From Rhodanobacter sp. A1T4 (lineage in GTDB: Bacteria; Pseudomonadota; Gammaproteobacteria; Xanthomonadales; Rhodanobacteraceae): DNA of 64,000 bases. Of this stretch, positions 8,423 to 16,894 are shown piece after piece. Below the pieces are notes generated by a model, which was not told where the DNA came from, searched no databases, and saw nothing but the letters and a program-made list of their open reading frames with translations. The stretch's first letter is position 1. Each line of letters starts with the position of its first letter. The translations under genes were made by a program, and so were the position numbers. The DNA lies in assembly GCF_014207185.1 (NCBI RefSeq), contig NZ_JACHCP010000010.1, positions 186,001 to 250,000 on the forward strand, in the 5' to 3' direction.

Positions 8423-10411
8423 ATGTCCCGTTTCGCCCTGCCTTCGCTGCGCCTGCTGGTCAGCTCCCTGTTGCTGGCCGGCCTGCCGCTGGCGCCTACC
8501 TTCGCCGCCGCGCCCACCCACCGTGTCATCGTGTTCGTGTGGGATGGCATGCGCCCGGACGCGATCAGCGCGGACGATACGCCCAACCTGCTGGCACTGG
8601 GCGCCCGCGGCAGCGTATTCGAGGACAACCATTCCACCTATCCCACCTTCACCATGGCCAACGCGTCGAGCTTCGCCACCGGCGCGTTTCCCGGCACGAT
8701 CGGTTTCTACGGCAACCACTTCTGGGCACCGGGCGCCAAAGGTTCGGATGCGAAAGGACAGGTAGTGGACTTCCAGTCGCCGATCTTCACCGAGGACTAC
8801 GCGATTCTGCGTGACCTCAATGTGCACTACGCACACGAACTGCTGGAACTGCCCACGCTGTTCGCCACCGCGCGCAAGGCCGGCCTGAAAACAGCACTGA
8901 TCGGCAAGTCCGGCCCGGCCTTCCTGCAGGACTACAAACTCGCCAACGGCGACACTTCGAACAACGGCTTGCTGCTCGACGAGAACACCGCGCTGCCACT
9001 GACCTTCGCCAAGGAACTGCAGAAAGCGGGCGTCGCGCTGCCGAAAAACACCATCAACACTTACGACTCCAGCCAGCTCAACCTCAGCGAAGAAAACGAC
9101 TCACCCACCGAACAGGGCAAGATGCTCACCTTGAAGGATGGCGCCAGCTCGGACGCCACCGCCGGCGTCGACACCACGCCCGCCGCCGCGAACGCGTGGA
9201 TGATGAAGGTGTATCTGGAAGAGGTGCTGGCACAGCATCGCCCCGACCTCAGCATCGTGTGGCTGCGCAACCCGGATACCACCGAGCATCAGTATGGCGT
9301 CGGCTCGCCGGAATTCCATCTGGCGCTGAAGGCGCAGGACGCGCTGCTCGGTCAGCTCGAAGACAAGCTCAAAGCGCTGGGCATGGACCAGAGCACCGAC
9401 ATCGTCGTCGTCTCCGACCACGCACACAGCAATATCGCCGGCCCGCGCGATCTATTCCCGCTGCGCCAGATCAACGATGGTCGCGTCACCACCATCGACA
9501 ACGAGTGGGGCTATTCCGTCTCCGGCGGCGTGCGCCTGGCCGATGAGCTGACCCGCGGCGGTTTCACCGCTTTCGACGGCACCGGCTGCATCTACGCACC
9601 GGTGATGAGCGGTATCAAGACCGATGGTTCGCAACTTCATCCGACCCGCTTCGACGACGACGGCCGCCTCTGCGGCAAGCCTGGTCCATACACCACGCCC
9701 AGCTACAAGCTGCCCGATGCACTACCCAAGAGTGCGCTGGTGATCGCCTCCAACGGCGGTACCGAATACCTCTACCAGCCCGAGCACGATGCGGCGCTGG
9801 TGAAGCGCACCGTACGTTTCCTGCAATCGCGCGAATACGTCGCCGCCGTATTCGTGGCCAAACGTTACGGCAACATCCCCGGCACGCTGCCCGCCGAGAA
9901 CGTGCATCTGGAGAATGCTGCGCGCGGGCCGGACATCATCATCAGCTACGCATGGGATGCCAACGCCAAGATCCAGGGTTTCCCCGGCACCGAATACGCC
10001 AGCCAGTCCAACGAACGCGGTGAACACGGAAGCTTCAGCCGTATAGACGTCCACAACACCCTGCTCGCTGCCGGCCCTGATTTTCGCGGCGACTTTCAGG
10101 ACACGCTGCCCAGCGGCAACGTCGATCTCGCGCCGACCATCGCTGCATTGATGGGGCTGGCGTTACCCAAGGCGCAGGGCCGCGTGCTGCACGAATCCCT
10201 GACTGGGCCACTCGCTCAGCCAGTCGACGCCTACAAAGTGACGCCGACCACATTGCAACCGGCACAGCCAGCCATCGGGCTAAGCGTTAAACGCGTCGAT
10301 GGCTCGCCAGTCCCGGCCACCCAATTCAACTTCGTGCTGCAGATGAAGCAATTGCAAAGCGGCGGCAAAACCTGGACCTATTTCGACCAGGCTAGCCCCG
10401 TAAGGCAGTGA
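8423..10411 (+). CDS. alkaline-phosphatase-superfamily hydrolase (type I phosphodiesterase/nucleotide pyrophosphatase fold), exported
   Basis: This 662-aa protein has a signal peptide (LLVSSLLLAGLPLAPTFAAA) and superfamily metal ligands in the expected order. These are FVWDGMRPD near residue 37, the nucleophile region STYPTFTMANASSFATG near 75, VVSDHAHSN near 335, and GEHGSFSR near 535. The metals are bound by Asp and His residues in these blocks and the threonine is the likely nucleophile. It should act in the periplasm on a phosphodiester or phosphomonoester. GAGG precedes the ATG. It is one of three superfamily members within 8 kb. The substrate is unknown. Confidence 0.82.
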   Translation: MSRFALPSLRLLVSSLLLAGLPLAPTFAAAPTHRVIVFVWDGMRPDAISADDTPNLLALGARGSVFEDNHSTYPTFTMANASSFATGAFPGTIGFYGNHFWAPGAKGSDAKGQVVDFQSPIFTEDYAILRDLNVHYAHELLELPTLFATARKAGLKTALIGKSGPAFLQDYKLANGDTSNNGLLLDENTALPLTFAKELQKAGVALPKNTINTYDSSQLNLSEENDSPTEQGKMLTLKDGASSDATAGVDTTPAAANAWMMKVYLEEVLAQHRPDLSIVWLRNPDTTEHQYGVGSPEFHLALKAQDALLGQLEDKLKALGMDQSTDIVVVSDHAHSNIAGPRDLFPLRQINDGRVTTIDNEWGYSVSGGVRLADELTRGGFTAFDGTGCIYAPVMSGIKTDGSQLHPTRFDDDGRLCGKPGPYTTPSYKLPDALPKSALVIASNGGTEYLYQPEHDAALVKRTVRFLQSREYVAAVFVAKRYGNIPGTLPAENVHLENAARGPDIIISYAWDANAKIQGFPGTEYASQSNERGEHGSFSRIDVHNTLLAAGPDFRGDFQDTLPSGNVDLAPTIAALMGLALPKAQGRVLHESLTGPLAQPVDAYKVTPTTLQPAQPAIGLSVKRVDGSPVPATQFNFVLQMKQLQSGGKTWTYFDQASPVRQ

Positions 10412-10487
10412 ATGGATGTGCTGGATATAATCCACTTTCCATATCCTGCGTGAGCTCCGAACTAAGATCGCGGTAGACATTTACTAG

Positions 10488-10610
10488 CGTGATCTTTCAG
10501 CACACGACCAAGACATCGCTCGCAATGCGGCCCGTGCCGCTGGTCTGCGTTGGGATGGGGGCTTCCATCGGTACGATCCCATGCGCTTCTGCGCGAACCC
10601 TCGTGTTGGC
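10488..10610 (+). pseudogene. possible remnant of an M15-type (D,D- or L,D-) peptidase C-terminus
   Basis: After an in-frame TAG, this strand encodes RNAARAAGLRWDGGFHRYD followed by PMRF. This resembles the C-terminal zinc-site segment of VanY/M15 peptidases (GL.WGG.F...DP.HF), but the zinc-binding histidine position is replaced by arginine and no upstream catalytic part exists. The match is short and could be chance. The remainder of the 10412-10645 gap shows nothing. Confidence 0.22.
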
Positions 10611-10645
10611 GGGGCGCGGCCATCACTGATGCCACGCCGCTTCGA

Positions 10646-12022
10646 TTACTTTGTCGCAGCGGTTAGTGAAGGCAGCGCACGCCCCTGCGCCTGCGGCAGA
10701 CTGGCCCCCATCAGCTTGGCCAATGTCGGCGCGATATCACGCATGTCGATCGAGCCCAGATTCTTGCCGGCCGGAATACCCGGACCTTCGATCAGGAAGG
10801 TGGAGCGCATCTCTGGCGTCGCCGGGTCGTAACCGTGCATGCCGAGGAAATGGCCAGACGCTGGCAGCGGTGCGTCGGACGTCACGCCCAGCTCGTAGCC
10901 GATCTTCAGCAGTACAAACCAGCTGGCCAGGCCCGTGCCGCCCTGGGCGACGAGCTGATCATGGTCGAGCACGTGGTCGATCTCGTATCGTGGATCATCC
11001 TGCAGTTTCTTCAGCAGTGCAGCGACCTTGGCTTTTACCGCGGTATCGTTCGGATCTTTCAATACGATCGCGGCACTGCCGCCGTCGTTCCAAACAGCCG
11101 CCTGCCAGTCGGTGATGGCGCCATCCTTGACGGTGACCAGGCCGGCCTTGATGAAGGGTGAATAGAAATTGATGTCCTGCTTCACCGGCGCAAAGCCGTG
11201 ATCGGAAACGATCGCCACGATGCCATCGGGATGCACGCGCTGCGCGGCCGCCACCAGATCGCCAATCAACACATCGATACCTTCCAGCGTCTTGCGCGAG
11301 GTCGGCGTATCCGGGCCGGTCGCATGCTGTTCGGTATCCAGCGCGGTCACGTAAGCCGTCATGAACTGCGGTTTGCGGGTTTCAAGCAGGTGGATCGCAA
11401 AGCGGGTGCGGTTCTGATCGCCAGCCAGGCTTTCGTCAATACCGTCAGCGTAAGGACCGAGGTCCTTTTCCAGTGAGGGCAGCAGGCCTGGCGTAGACAG
11501 CGCCGCCAGCAGCTTGCGGTCATCCGGCAGACCGGTGCGCCAGATCTGTGGCAGGTTCCAGTCCACCTGCGCGCCCACGCTCACCGGCCAGTGCACATTG
11601 GCCGTGCTAAGTCCGGCCGCATGTGCAGCGTCCCACAGAGTCGGTACATGAATGTCGCTGGCGTACCAGTCCCAGCCCTGCTGGTTCTTGTTGGTGGGAT
11701 CGAATGTGAGGTTGCTGCCGATGCCGTGGAGGTTCGGCGACACACCGGTGATCAGTGTGGTGTGGCTGGGATACGTCAGTGTCGGCAGCACGCCGCGCAC
11801 ATCATGCGCATAGCTGCCCTGTTTGAGAAAAGCCTGGAGGTTCGGCAGATGCAGGCCGCGCTGCTGCGCGTCGAGCACATCGGCCGGACGCAGGCCGTCG
11901 ATCGAAATCAGCAGTACCGGTTGCCCCGCGGAGGCTTGCGTCGATGCAGACTGCGCGAATGATGACTGGGTCACGGCAAGCGACAGAACACCCGGCAACA
12001 GGCAAGACCGCAGAAAACGCAT
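10646..12022 (-). CDS. ectonucleotide pyrophosphatase/phosphodiesterase-like hydrolase (NPP type)
   Basis: The 458-aa product has a signal peptide (MRFLRSCLLPGVLSLAVTQSSFAQ) and NPP-family blocks. These are LISIDGLRPADV, the nucleophile block LTYPSHTTLITGVSPNLHGI, IVSDHGFAP, and GMHGYDP before the closing metal ligands. NPP enzymes cleave phosphodiester or pyrophosphate bonds in nucleotides or lysophospholipids outside the cytoplasm. The start is uncertain: in-frame ATGs occur at 12094, 12058, 12031 and 12022, and 12022 gives the cleanest signal peptide. It follows glpQ on the same strand after about 100 bp and may share its transcript. Confidence 0.82.
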   Translation of the reverse strand: MRFLRSCLLPGVLSLAVTQSSFAQSASTQASAGQPVLLISIDGLRPADVLDAQQRGLHLPNLQAFLKQGSYAHDVRGVLPTLTYPSHTTLITGVSPNLHGIGSNLTFDPTNKNQQGWDWYASDIHVPTLWDAAHAAGLSTANVHWPVSVGAQVDWNLPQIWRTGLPDDRKLLAALSTPGLLPSLEKDLGPYADGIDESLAGDQNRTRFAIHLLETRKPQFMTAYVTALDTEQHATGPDTPTSRKTLEGIDVLIGDLVAAAQRVHPDGIVAIVSDHGFAPVKQDINFYSPFIKAGLVTVKDGAITDWQAAVWNDGGSAAIVLKDPNDTAVKAKVAALLKKLQDDPRYEIDHVLDHDQLVAQGGTGLASWFVLLKIGYELGVTSDAPLPASGHFLGMHGYDPATPEMRSTFLIEGPGIPAGKNLGSIDMRDIAPTLAKLMGASLPQAQGRALPSLTAATK

Positions 12023-12123
12023 TGGAACCATCCGCACGATGACAAAGAGGCTGCACATGCTGGGCTGGGACTGCTGCAGTTCCGTTACAGCCATCCTTCG
12101 CTAGTTCGTTTGTTCATGACAAC

Positions 12124-13251
12124 TCAGCGACCGTCAAGCGCCTGTCGACCGAGCGCGGGATCATCGGTAAAGAACGCATCGATACCGGCATCGAGATACG
12201 CCCGGATCTCGGCCACCGAGCCCTTCGCGTTGAAGGTTTTTGGATCGCTGCCCTGCCAGAAATTTTTCGCCTGAAAGTTGTTTTCGGGACGAAACGTATA
12301 CGGATGCAGCTCAAGTCCGGCCGCGTGCGCGTCATGTACCAGTGCGGTGGGATGACCCAGCGTGCCATCGGGCGCCAGTGGAATGATCGCCCGGATGTTC
12401 GGGCCAATGGCGTCAGCATAGGCAGCAATATCGCGCAGGCCAGCGGGCTTCATCATGTCGGCAAAAGTCAGTCTGCCGCCGGCAACCGTGACATCGTACG
12501 TCTGCTCTTTCGGATCCCCCAGCAGCTGCAGCAGGCGGATGTTCGGGCGGCCATTTTTCGAGCCCATGCCACCCAACTTGCCGCGCAGATAGCGCAGGTT
12601 GGCGATTTCGAACGACTGGATTTCCACCGGCGCGGTTTGCGTATACGAGTGTGCTGCGAGAATCGCCAGCACCTTGTCTTCCATTGGCAGGCCGAGCTTC
12701 TGAAAATACGTACCGTGCTTGATTTCGGGAATGATGCCGACCGGATGCCCGATCACGGCGGACTCGGCAGCGACGAAGTCGATGATCTCATCCAGCGTGG
12801 GAATCTGGAACTCGCCGTCGTACTTCGTGCTGCGCAGTTCCGGCAGACGCTCGCGGGCACGCAGGGTTTTCAGCTCGGCCAGCGTGAAGTCTTCGGTGAA
12901 CCAACCAGTGATCTTCTCTCCATCCACCGTCTTGGTTGTCTTGCGTGCAGCGAACTCCGGATGCGCGGCCACGTCCGTGGTGCCGCTGATCTCGTTTTCG
13001 TGCCGCGCCACCGGCACGCCGTCCTTGGTCATGACCAGATCGGGTTCGACGAAGTCCGCGCCATCGGCGATCGCCTTGCCATAGGAAGCCAGCGTGTGTT
13101 CCGGCCGCAGCGCACTGGCGCCGCGATGACCGATCACCAGCACCCTGGCAGCAATGGGCTTTTCATCGGCCTGTTTTTCATGGGCTTGGGCGGTAATAGA
13201 CATGGCCAGCATTCCAGCGACAAGGAAGGTAATCAAGCATAGGCGACTCAT
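12124..13251 (-). CDS. glpQ: glycerophosphodiester phosphodiesterase, periplasmic GlpQ type
   Basis: The 375-aa product has a signal peptide (LITFLVAGMLAMSITAQA) and the GDPD signatures VIGHRGASALRPEHTLASY near residue 40 and FVEPDLVMTKDGVPVARHEN near 67. These provide the catalytic histidines and the Glu/Asp calcium ligands. The enzyme splits glycerophosphodiesters, the deacylated phospholipids, into glycerol-3-phosphate and the head-group alcohol. GGAG lies 8 bases before the ATG at 13251. Its neighbours are an NPP-like hydrolase downstream and a divergent MarR regulator upstream, which suggests a small phospholipid-salvage unit. The family is certain; the symbol is by analogy with the periplasmic enzyme. 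Confidence 0.88.
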   Translation of the reverse strand: MSRLCLITFLVAGMLAMSITAQAHEKQADEKPIAARVLVIGHRGASALRPEHTLASYGKAIADGADFVEPDLVMTKDGVPVARHENEISGTTDVAAHPEFAARKTTKTVDGEKITGWFTEDFTLAELKTLRARERLPELRSTKYDGEFQIPTLDEIIDFVAAESAVIGHPVGIIPEIKHGTYFQKLGLPMEDKVLAILAAHSYTQTAPVEIQSFEIANLRYLRGKLGGMGSKNGRPNIRLLQLLGDPKEQTYDVTVAGGRLTFADMMKPAGLRDIAAYADAIGPNIRAIIPLAPDGTLGHPTALVHDAHAAGLELHPYTFRPENNFQAKNFWQGSDPKTFNAKGSVAEIRAYLDAGIDAFFTDDPALGRQALDGR

Positions 13252-13321
13252 GGCTGCACTCCGATAGCTGTCACGGAATTCGACAACGCCGCTCAGGTTG
13301 GCAGGCATTCATGGAAATTTT

Positions 13322-13359
13322 TTGACAACCTGGATAAACCAGCAATCCGCTGGTTGTCA
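13322..13359. repeat. nested inverted repeats in the glpQ–marR divergent region
   Basis: AACCAGC-AATCC-GCTGGTT (13337-13355) is a perfect 7-bp inverted repeat. It is flanked by a wider pair, TGACAACC (13323-13330) and GGTTGTCA (13352-13359). Such palindromes between a regulator and a divergent target are typical operator positions for MarR proteins. That function is inferred from position only. Confidence 0.45.
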
Positions 13360-13421
13360 GCACCGGCTCAGCCAACCTTGATCGGTAATATCCATGTGAC
13401 AAACCCAGAGTACCAAGGCTT

Positions 13422-13450
13422 TTGCGTCGACCCAAAGATGCAAATACACT
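13422..13450 (+). promoter_or_regulatory. candidate marR promoter giving a leaderless mRNA
   Basis: TTGCGT (13422-13427) and TACACT (13445-13450) are separated by 17 bp. The ATG at 13456 is only 6 bases after the -10 element, so transcription would start at or next to the start codon. The lack of any ribosome binding site at 13456 fits this. Confidence 0.4.
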
Positions 13451-13455
13451 GTTCT

Positions 13456-13905
13456 ATGGAAAGGCTATCCGCCACTCAACTTCCCTGTGCCTGCTCCATG
13501 TTGCGCAAGGCTTCGCGTTCCGTCAGTCGCCTTTACGATGCAGCGCTGGCCGATGCCGGTGTCAGTGCGGCCCAACTGCCTGTTCTTCGCACCACTTCCA
13601 GGCATGAATGGTTGACCTTGAGCCAACTCGCCAAGATCTTGTTCATGGAACGCACGTCGCTATATCGCACTCTCACGCCAGTGATCCAGTCAGGCTGGGT
13701 TGCAATAAAAGGTGGTCGGATTGGCGAAGGCCATGCGAAGCAGGTTTCGCTGACTCGCAAAGGCCGCGCCCTGACTTTGGCCGCAAATGCGCATTGGGAA
13801 GGCGTCCAGACACGTATGGTGGAGTCGTTCGGCACGGAGCGCTGGGAATCGCTGCACAAAGATATTGCTGAACTTGCTGCATTGGGTGTAGAGCTAATGA
13901 CATAA
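13456..13905 (+). CDS. MarR-family transcriptional regulator
   Basis: The 149-aa product has the MarR winged-helix layout. An N-terminal helix (CSMLRKASRSVSRLYDAAL) is followed by LSQLAKILFMERTSLYRTLT as the recognition helices, and a wing (GGRIGEGHAKQVSLTRKGR) ends in the usual LT.KG motif. A CxC near the N terminus (PCACS) could act as a redox switch, as in other thiol-sensing MarR proteins, but this is speculation. The ATG at 13456 gives a normal family length; longer alternatives (13438, or TTG at 13354) have no better ribosome site. It is divergent from glpQ and faces a palindrome at 13337-13355. Confidence 0.85.
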   Translation: MERLSATQLPCACSMLRKASRSVSRLYDAALADAGVSAAQLPVLRTTSRHEWLTLSQLAKILFMERTSLYRTLTPVIQSGWVAIKGGRIGEGHAKQVSLTRKGRALTLAANAHWEGVQTRMVESFGTERWESLHKDIAELAALGVELMT

Positions 13906-13972
13906 TTTTTCAGAAATATTTTAATCCTGACGGACGATAACGGCATCGGCAGGAATTGGGGATGAGCTGGCT

Positions 13973-13995
13973 AGCCGATGTTGTCATCATCGGCT
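13973..13995 (+). other. stem-loop between marR and the next small gene
   Basis: AGCCGATG and CATCGGCT form a perfect 8-bp stem with a 7-base loop. No T-run follows, so it is a weak terminator candidate or a leader structure of the gene at 14058. Confidence 0.35.
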
Positions 13996-14057
13996 GTTCG
14001 CAAAATCCATGATTGAAGGCCAGCACGTAATTACTTGTTATTTTTTGGACGAATGCC

Positions 14058-14384
14058 ATGCTTAACTACTTGGATGACATCAAGGCGGATGATGGGATCA
14101 GCAATCAGCTGACCGTGCATTCACTGGCGCTGGATATTGCCGACCACGCCGCCCGCTCGGAGATCGAGCTTTATTCCATGCAGACCCGTGACGTCAACGG
14201 CAGACGCGTCTTCGACACGAAGAAGCCCAGGGAAGATTCCGTCGATCAGGAAAGCGTGTCGATCGTCGCCAAGGCGGTGCGATACATCGAACTGCGCGGC
14301 AAGGCATTGCCCTATCGGCTGCAGCGGTCCGGCTCACTGGTCTGGTTTGAAGAGCCAGAACCAGCCATTTCATTTGCCGGCTAG
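14058..14384 (+). CDS. hypothetical 108-aa protein
   Basis: This is a soluble, charged protein without signal peptide, membrane helix or recognisable motif. The opening (MLNYLDDIKADDGISNQLTV) and middle (VSIVAKAVRYIELRGKALPY) look alpha-helical. GGACGA lies upstream of the ATG. It stands between marR and the convergent sulfatase-like gene. Codon usage looks like that of its neighbours, which is the main reason to accept it as real. I do not recognise the family. Confidence 0.5.
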   Translation: MLNYLDDIKADDGISNQLTVHSLALDIADHAARSEIELYSMQTRDVNGRRVFDTKKPREDSVDQESVSIVAKAVRYIELRGKALPYRLQRSGSLVWFEEPEPAISFAG

Positions 14385-14439
14385 CTGACAGCCGACATGG
14401 AGATTGTCAGCCGCACGGCATGGCAACTTCCAAAATCGT

Positions 14440-16155
14440 TCACTGATAGACGTGCAGACGTCCAAACGTCCATGCGTGGTAAGAGTCAATCAGTCCCGGT
14501 ATCTTGCAGTCGTCGTAAAGTCCGTTGCAACGCGTGCGCAGTTCATGCAGCGCGGAGAAATAGGGATCTTTCGGTAGACCGGCGGCCTGCAGCACCATGC
14601 TTGGCAGAAACGCGATATCCATCATCGGATAGCTCGGCAGTGGCTCGCCCGCAAAATTGCTTTTGAGCATGTAATAGGTGAGGTAATCGCGGTAAGGCTG
14701 CAGCGCCAGCGGTAGTGTGCGTGCCATTGGCCGGATCATGCCCTCGAACGACGGCTGATGATCGCCGAAATGCACCAGCAGGGTTGGCTGCGCACGGTCA
14801 AGGAAATCATGCTCAAGCCCACGCATGGCCACATCGGAATCGTGCAGGCGCGACAGGTAGGCACTGAAGTTGATCGTTGCCGCCGGCGACAGCCCGGTCA
14901 ACAGGCCCCGATTGAACGGCGCCGGCAGCTGGGCCAACGGCAGATCGTCGTGCGGACCGTGCTGGTTGATGGTGAGGATCATGATAAAGACCGGCTGGCC
15001 CGGCTTCTTGACCTGATCGTAGACGCGCTTGGCCGCATCGAACATCTGCTTGTCGGTTTCTTCCCACTCGTCCAGCTTCAGCTCGTTGACGTCGTAGAGA
15101 TGATCGAAGCCATACGACTTGTAGGCGTTGCGGCCGTTGATGAAGCTGCCTTCGGTCGGATAGATCGCGATGGTCAGGTAACCCAGTCTCCGCAACTGCA
15201 TTGCCAGCGCGTCGCGCACGTGCGGCGCCAGCACGTATGGCGCGTACATTCCGCCGGGACCGAAAATATCCTGCGGCATGCCAGTCAGCGTGGCGAATTC
15301 GCTCACCCAAGTACCACCGCCGAAGGTATGCGTGCGCAGCACGCCGGTGCCGCGGGTGCGCGCATCGGCCTGAAACAGTTGCAGACGACATTCCGGCACG
15401 CCGCAGGCGGCGAAGATCGACGGATCGAAAGTGCTTTCTTCCAGCACCTGCACAATGTCGGGATACGGTGGATGCGCGCTGCCTGGCTCACCCTGCGCAG
15501 TCGATCCCCACTGCTGCTCGGCAATCGCGTCGCTGGACATTGCCGGCAGGTGCACGCGGGCATCGTCGAAGTTGATGAAGAAGTTGGTCAGCTGCGCATC
15601 GTCGGATAATTTCTCCCACACGCCGCGGTTATGCACCTGCGCGAACGGCCCGTTGGGCAGCATGCAGATCAGGAATGCCAAGACGCTGAGCAAAATGCCA
15701 CCCATGCGCAGACCAAGCGCTGACAACCATCGGCGTCCGACAAACAGGTGCAAGTCCCAGCGCCATACCAGCCACAACAGCGGCGGCACCACGACGCAAA
15801 TGCCGATGCTCAGCAGGTACAGGTGCGGATAGTGCCGCAGCGTATCGAGCAAGCTGGTGCCGGCGTAGTAGATGAAGTCCGACGGCATCAGCGATTCTTC
15901 GAGATACTTGATCTTCAGCACCGACAGAAACTTGATCACGGCAAACAGCGCGCTGCAAACCACCAACGCGGTCGCAAAGCGCGCAGTCACAAACAACAGC
16001 GCGCCGAAAGTGCACAGCATCAACGCCAGCACGAAAACCTGTTGCAGTACCTTCGGCTCCTGCATCGCAGTCGCAAAGACACAGCCGGCAAATAGCAGCA
16101 GCGCACCGAGCGATACCGCACCGGTTCGCGTGAAATGTAACGGCAGTCGTCGCAT
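14440..16155 (-). CDS. LtaS-type membrane sulfatase-like hydrolase/transferase (alkaline phosphatase superfamily)
   Basis: This 571-aa protein has about five N-terminal transmembrane helices (residues ~12-170) followed by a large periplasmic catalytic domain. Superfamily landmarks are VLEESTFDPS (metal-binding Glu), GGGTWVSEFATLTG with the likely nucleophilic threonine, IYPTEGSFINGRNAY, and FGDHQPSFEG (metal-binding Asp-His). Relatives transfer phosphoglycerol or phosphoethanolamine from phospholipids to envelope glycans (LtaS, OpgB, EptA types). The substrate here cannot be read. It is the third alkaline-phosphatase-superfamily enzyme in this neighbourhood, and the CDP-glycerol-type transferase at 51.6 kb makes phosphoglycerol decoration conceivable. 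Confidence 0.78.
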   Translation of the reverse strand: MRRLPLHFTRTGAVSLGALLLFAGCVFATAMQEPKVLQQVFVLALMLCTFGALLFVTARFATALVVCSALFAVIKFLSVLKIKYLEESLMPSDFIYYAGTSLLDTLRHYPHLYLLSIGICVVVPPLLWLVWRWDLHLFVGRRWLSALGLRMGGILLSVLAFLICMLPNGPFAQVHNRGVWEKLSDDAQLTNFFINFDDARVHLPAMSSDAIAEQQWGSTAQGEPGSAHPPYPDIVQVLEESTFDPSIFAACGVPECRLQLFQADARTRGTGVLRTHTFGGGTWVSEFATLTGMPQDIFGPGGMYAPYVLAPHVRDALAMQLRRLGYLTIAIYPTEGSFINGRNAYKSYGFDHLYDVNELKLDEWEETDKQMFDAAKRVYDQVKKPGQPVFIMILTINQHGPHDDLPLAQLPAPFNRGLLTGLSPAATINFSAYLSRLHDSDVAMRGLEHDFLDRAQPTLLVHFGDHQPSFEGMIRPMARTLPLALQPYRDYLTYYMLKSNFAGEPLPSYPMMDIAFLPSMVLQAAGLPKDPYFSALHELRTRCNGLYDDCKIPGLIDSYHAWTFGRLHVYQ

Positions 16156-16338
16156 GAATGGAAAGTCCCCGGGACTCGATTGTCACCGGGGCGCCATCTT
16201 ACGGACTTGTGACGGTCGCGGCAGGCCATGCCTCAACGGCCGTTCCACTGGCGTTGGGCTGCCGCGCACCGGCATCCGCTCGGACGACCCGCAGGATCCA
16301 GGCGCTAAACTGCAAATCCGTGCGCCAGCGATGTTTTC

Positions 16339-16806
16339 ATGCCTGCTTCCTCGCCATCACAATGCGGCGCCGTGTTCGCCATGCTCGTCATCATTCTCAT
16401 CTGGGCCTAGCTGAGAAAACGCATGTTCGTGCGACACAAACCTTCGGTACTCAATCTCACCGCGTGGCAGATGCTGACGGGTGGCATCGCGCTAGGCATC
16501 GTTGCGCTGGCTGTGCCACAGCGGCCGATCGCCTGGACCGCTGCCTTTATCAGCGGGCTTCCCCACAGTGTGGTGATAGCGTCCAGCATCGCTGGATGGC
16601 TGTGGTCGATCGTGCGGCTGCGGCTGCCGACCGCTGTTGCCAGCCGGTCGAGCATGGGTGTACCCATCGTCAGCGTGCTGCTGGCGTGGAGCATCCTGCA
16701 CGAGCAACCATAGCTAATGGAACAGCTAGGTATCGCCTTCGTCGTGGCAGGACTCGTCGCCGTAAGCGGATTGGGCATATGTCACCGCGGTGAATCGTCT
16801 CACTGA
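16339..16806 (+). pseudogene. decayed EamA/DMT-family transporter
   Basis: One frame carries pieces of a drug/metabolite transporter. A first helix start (AMLVIILIWA) is cut by TAG at 16408. It resumes with MFVRHKPSVLNLTAWQMLTGG and continues through about three helices to LLAWSILHEQP. A second in-frame TAG at 16711 cuts the final helix (GIAFVVAGLVAVSGLGI). Both halves of EamA proteins are normally ~140 aa; here the first half has collapsed to ~25 codons, so there is a large internal deletion plus two nonsense codons. The same reading frame is kept throughout, pointing to recent decay. Confidence 0.75.
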
Positions 16807-16894
16807 CGCCTGGACACAAACCTTCGCCCTCATTCAGCATCGAAGCGTGGCGTCGGCGATATCATTGGCATCAAGCACTTCCGAAAAAATACCG

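Noticed and set aside
16790..16894. GTG-initiated N-terminal extension of the second hydroxylase gene
   Set aside because: The extra 35 residues overlap the transporter pseudogene, carry no domain and have no ribosome site; the ATG at 16895 is preferred.
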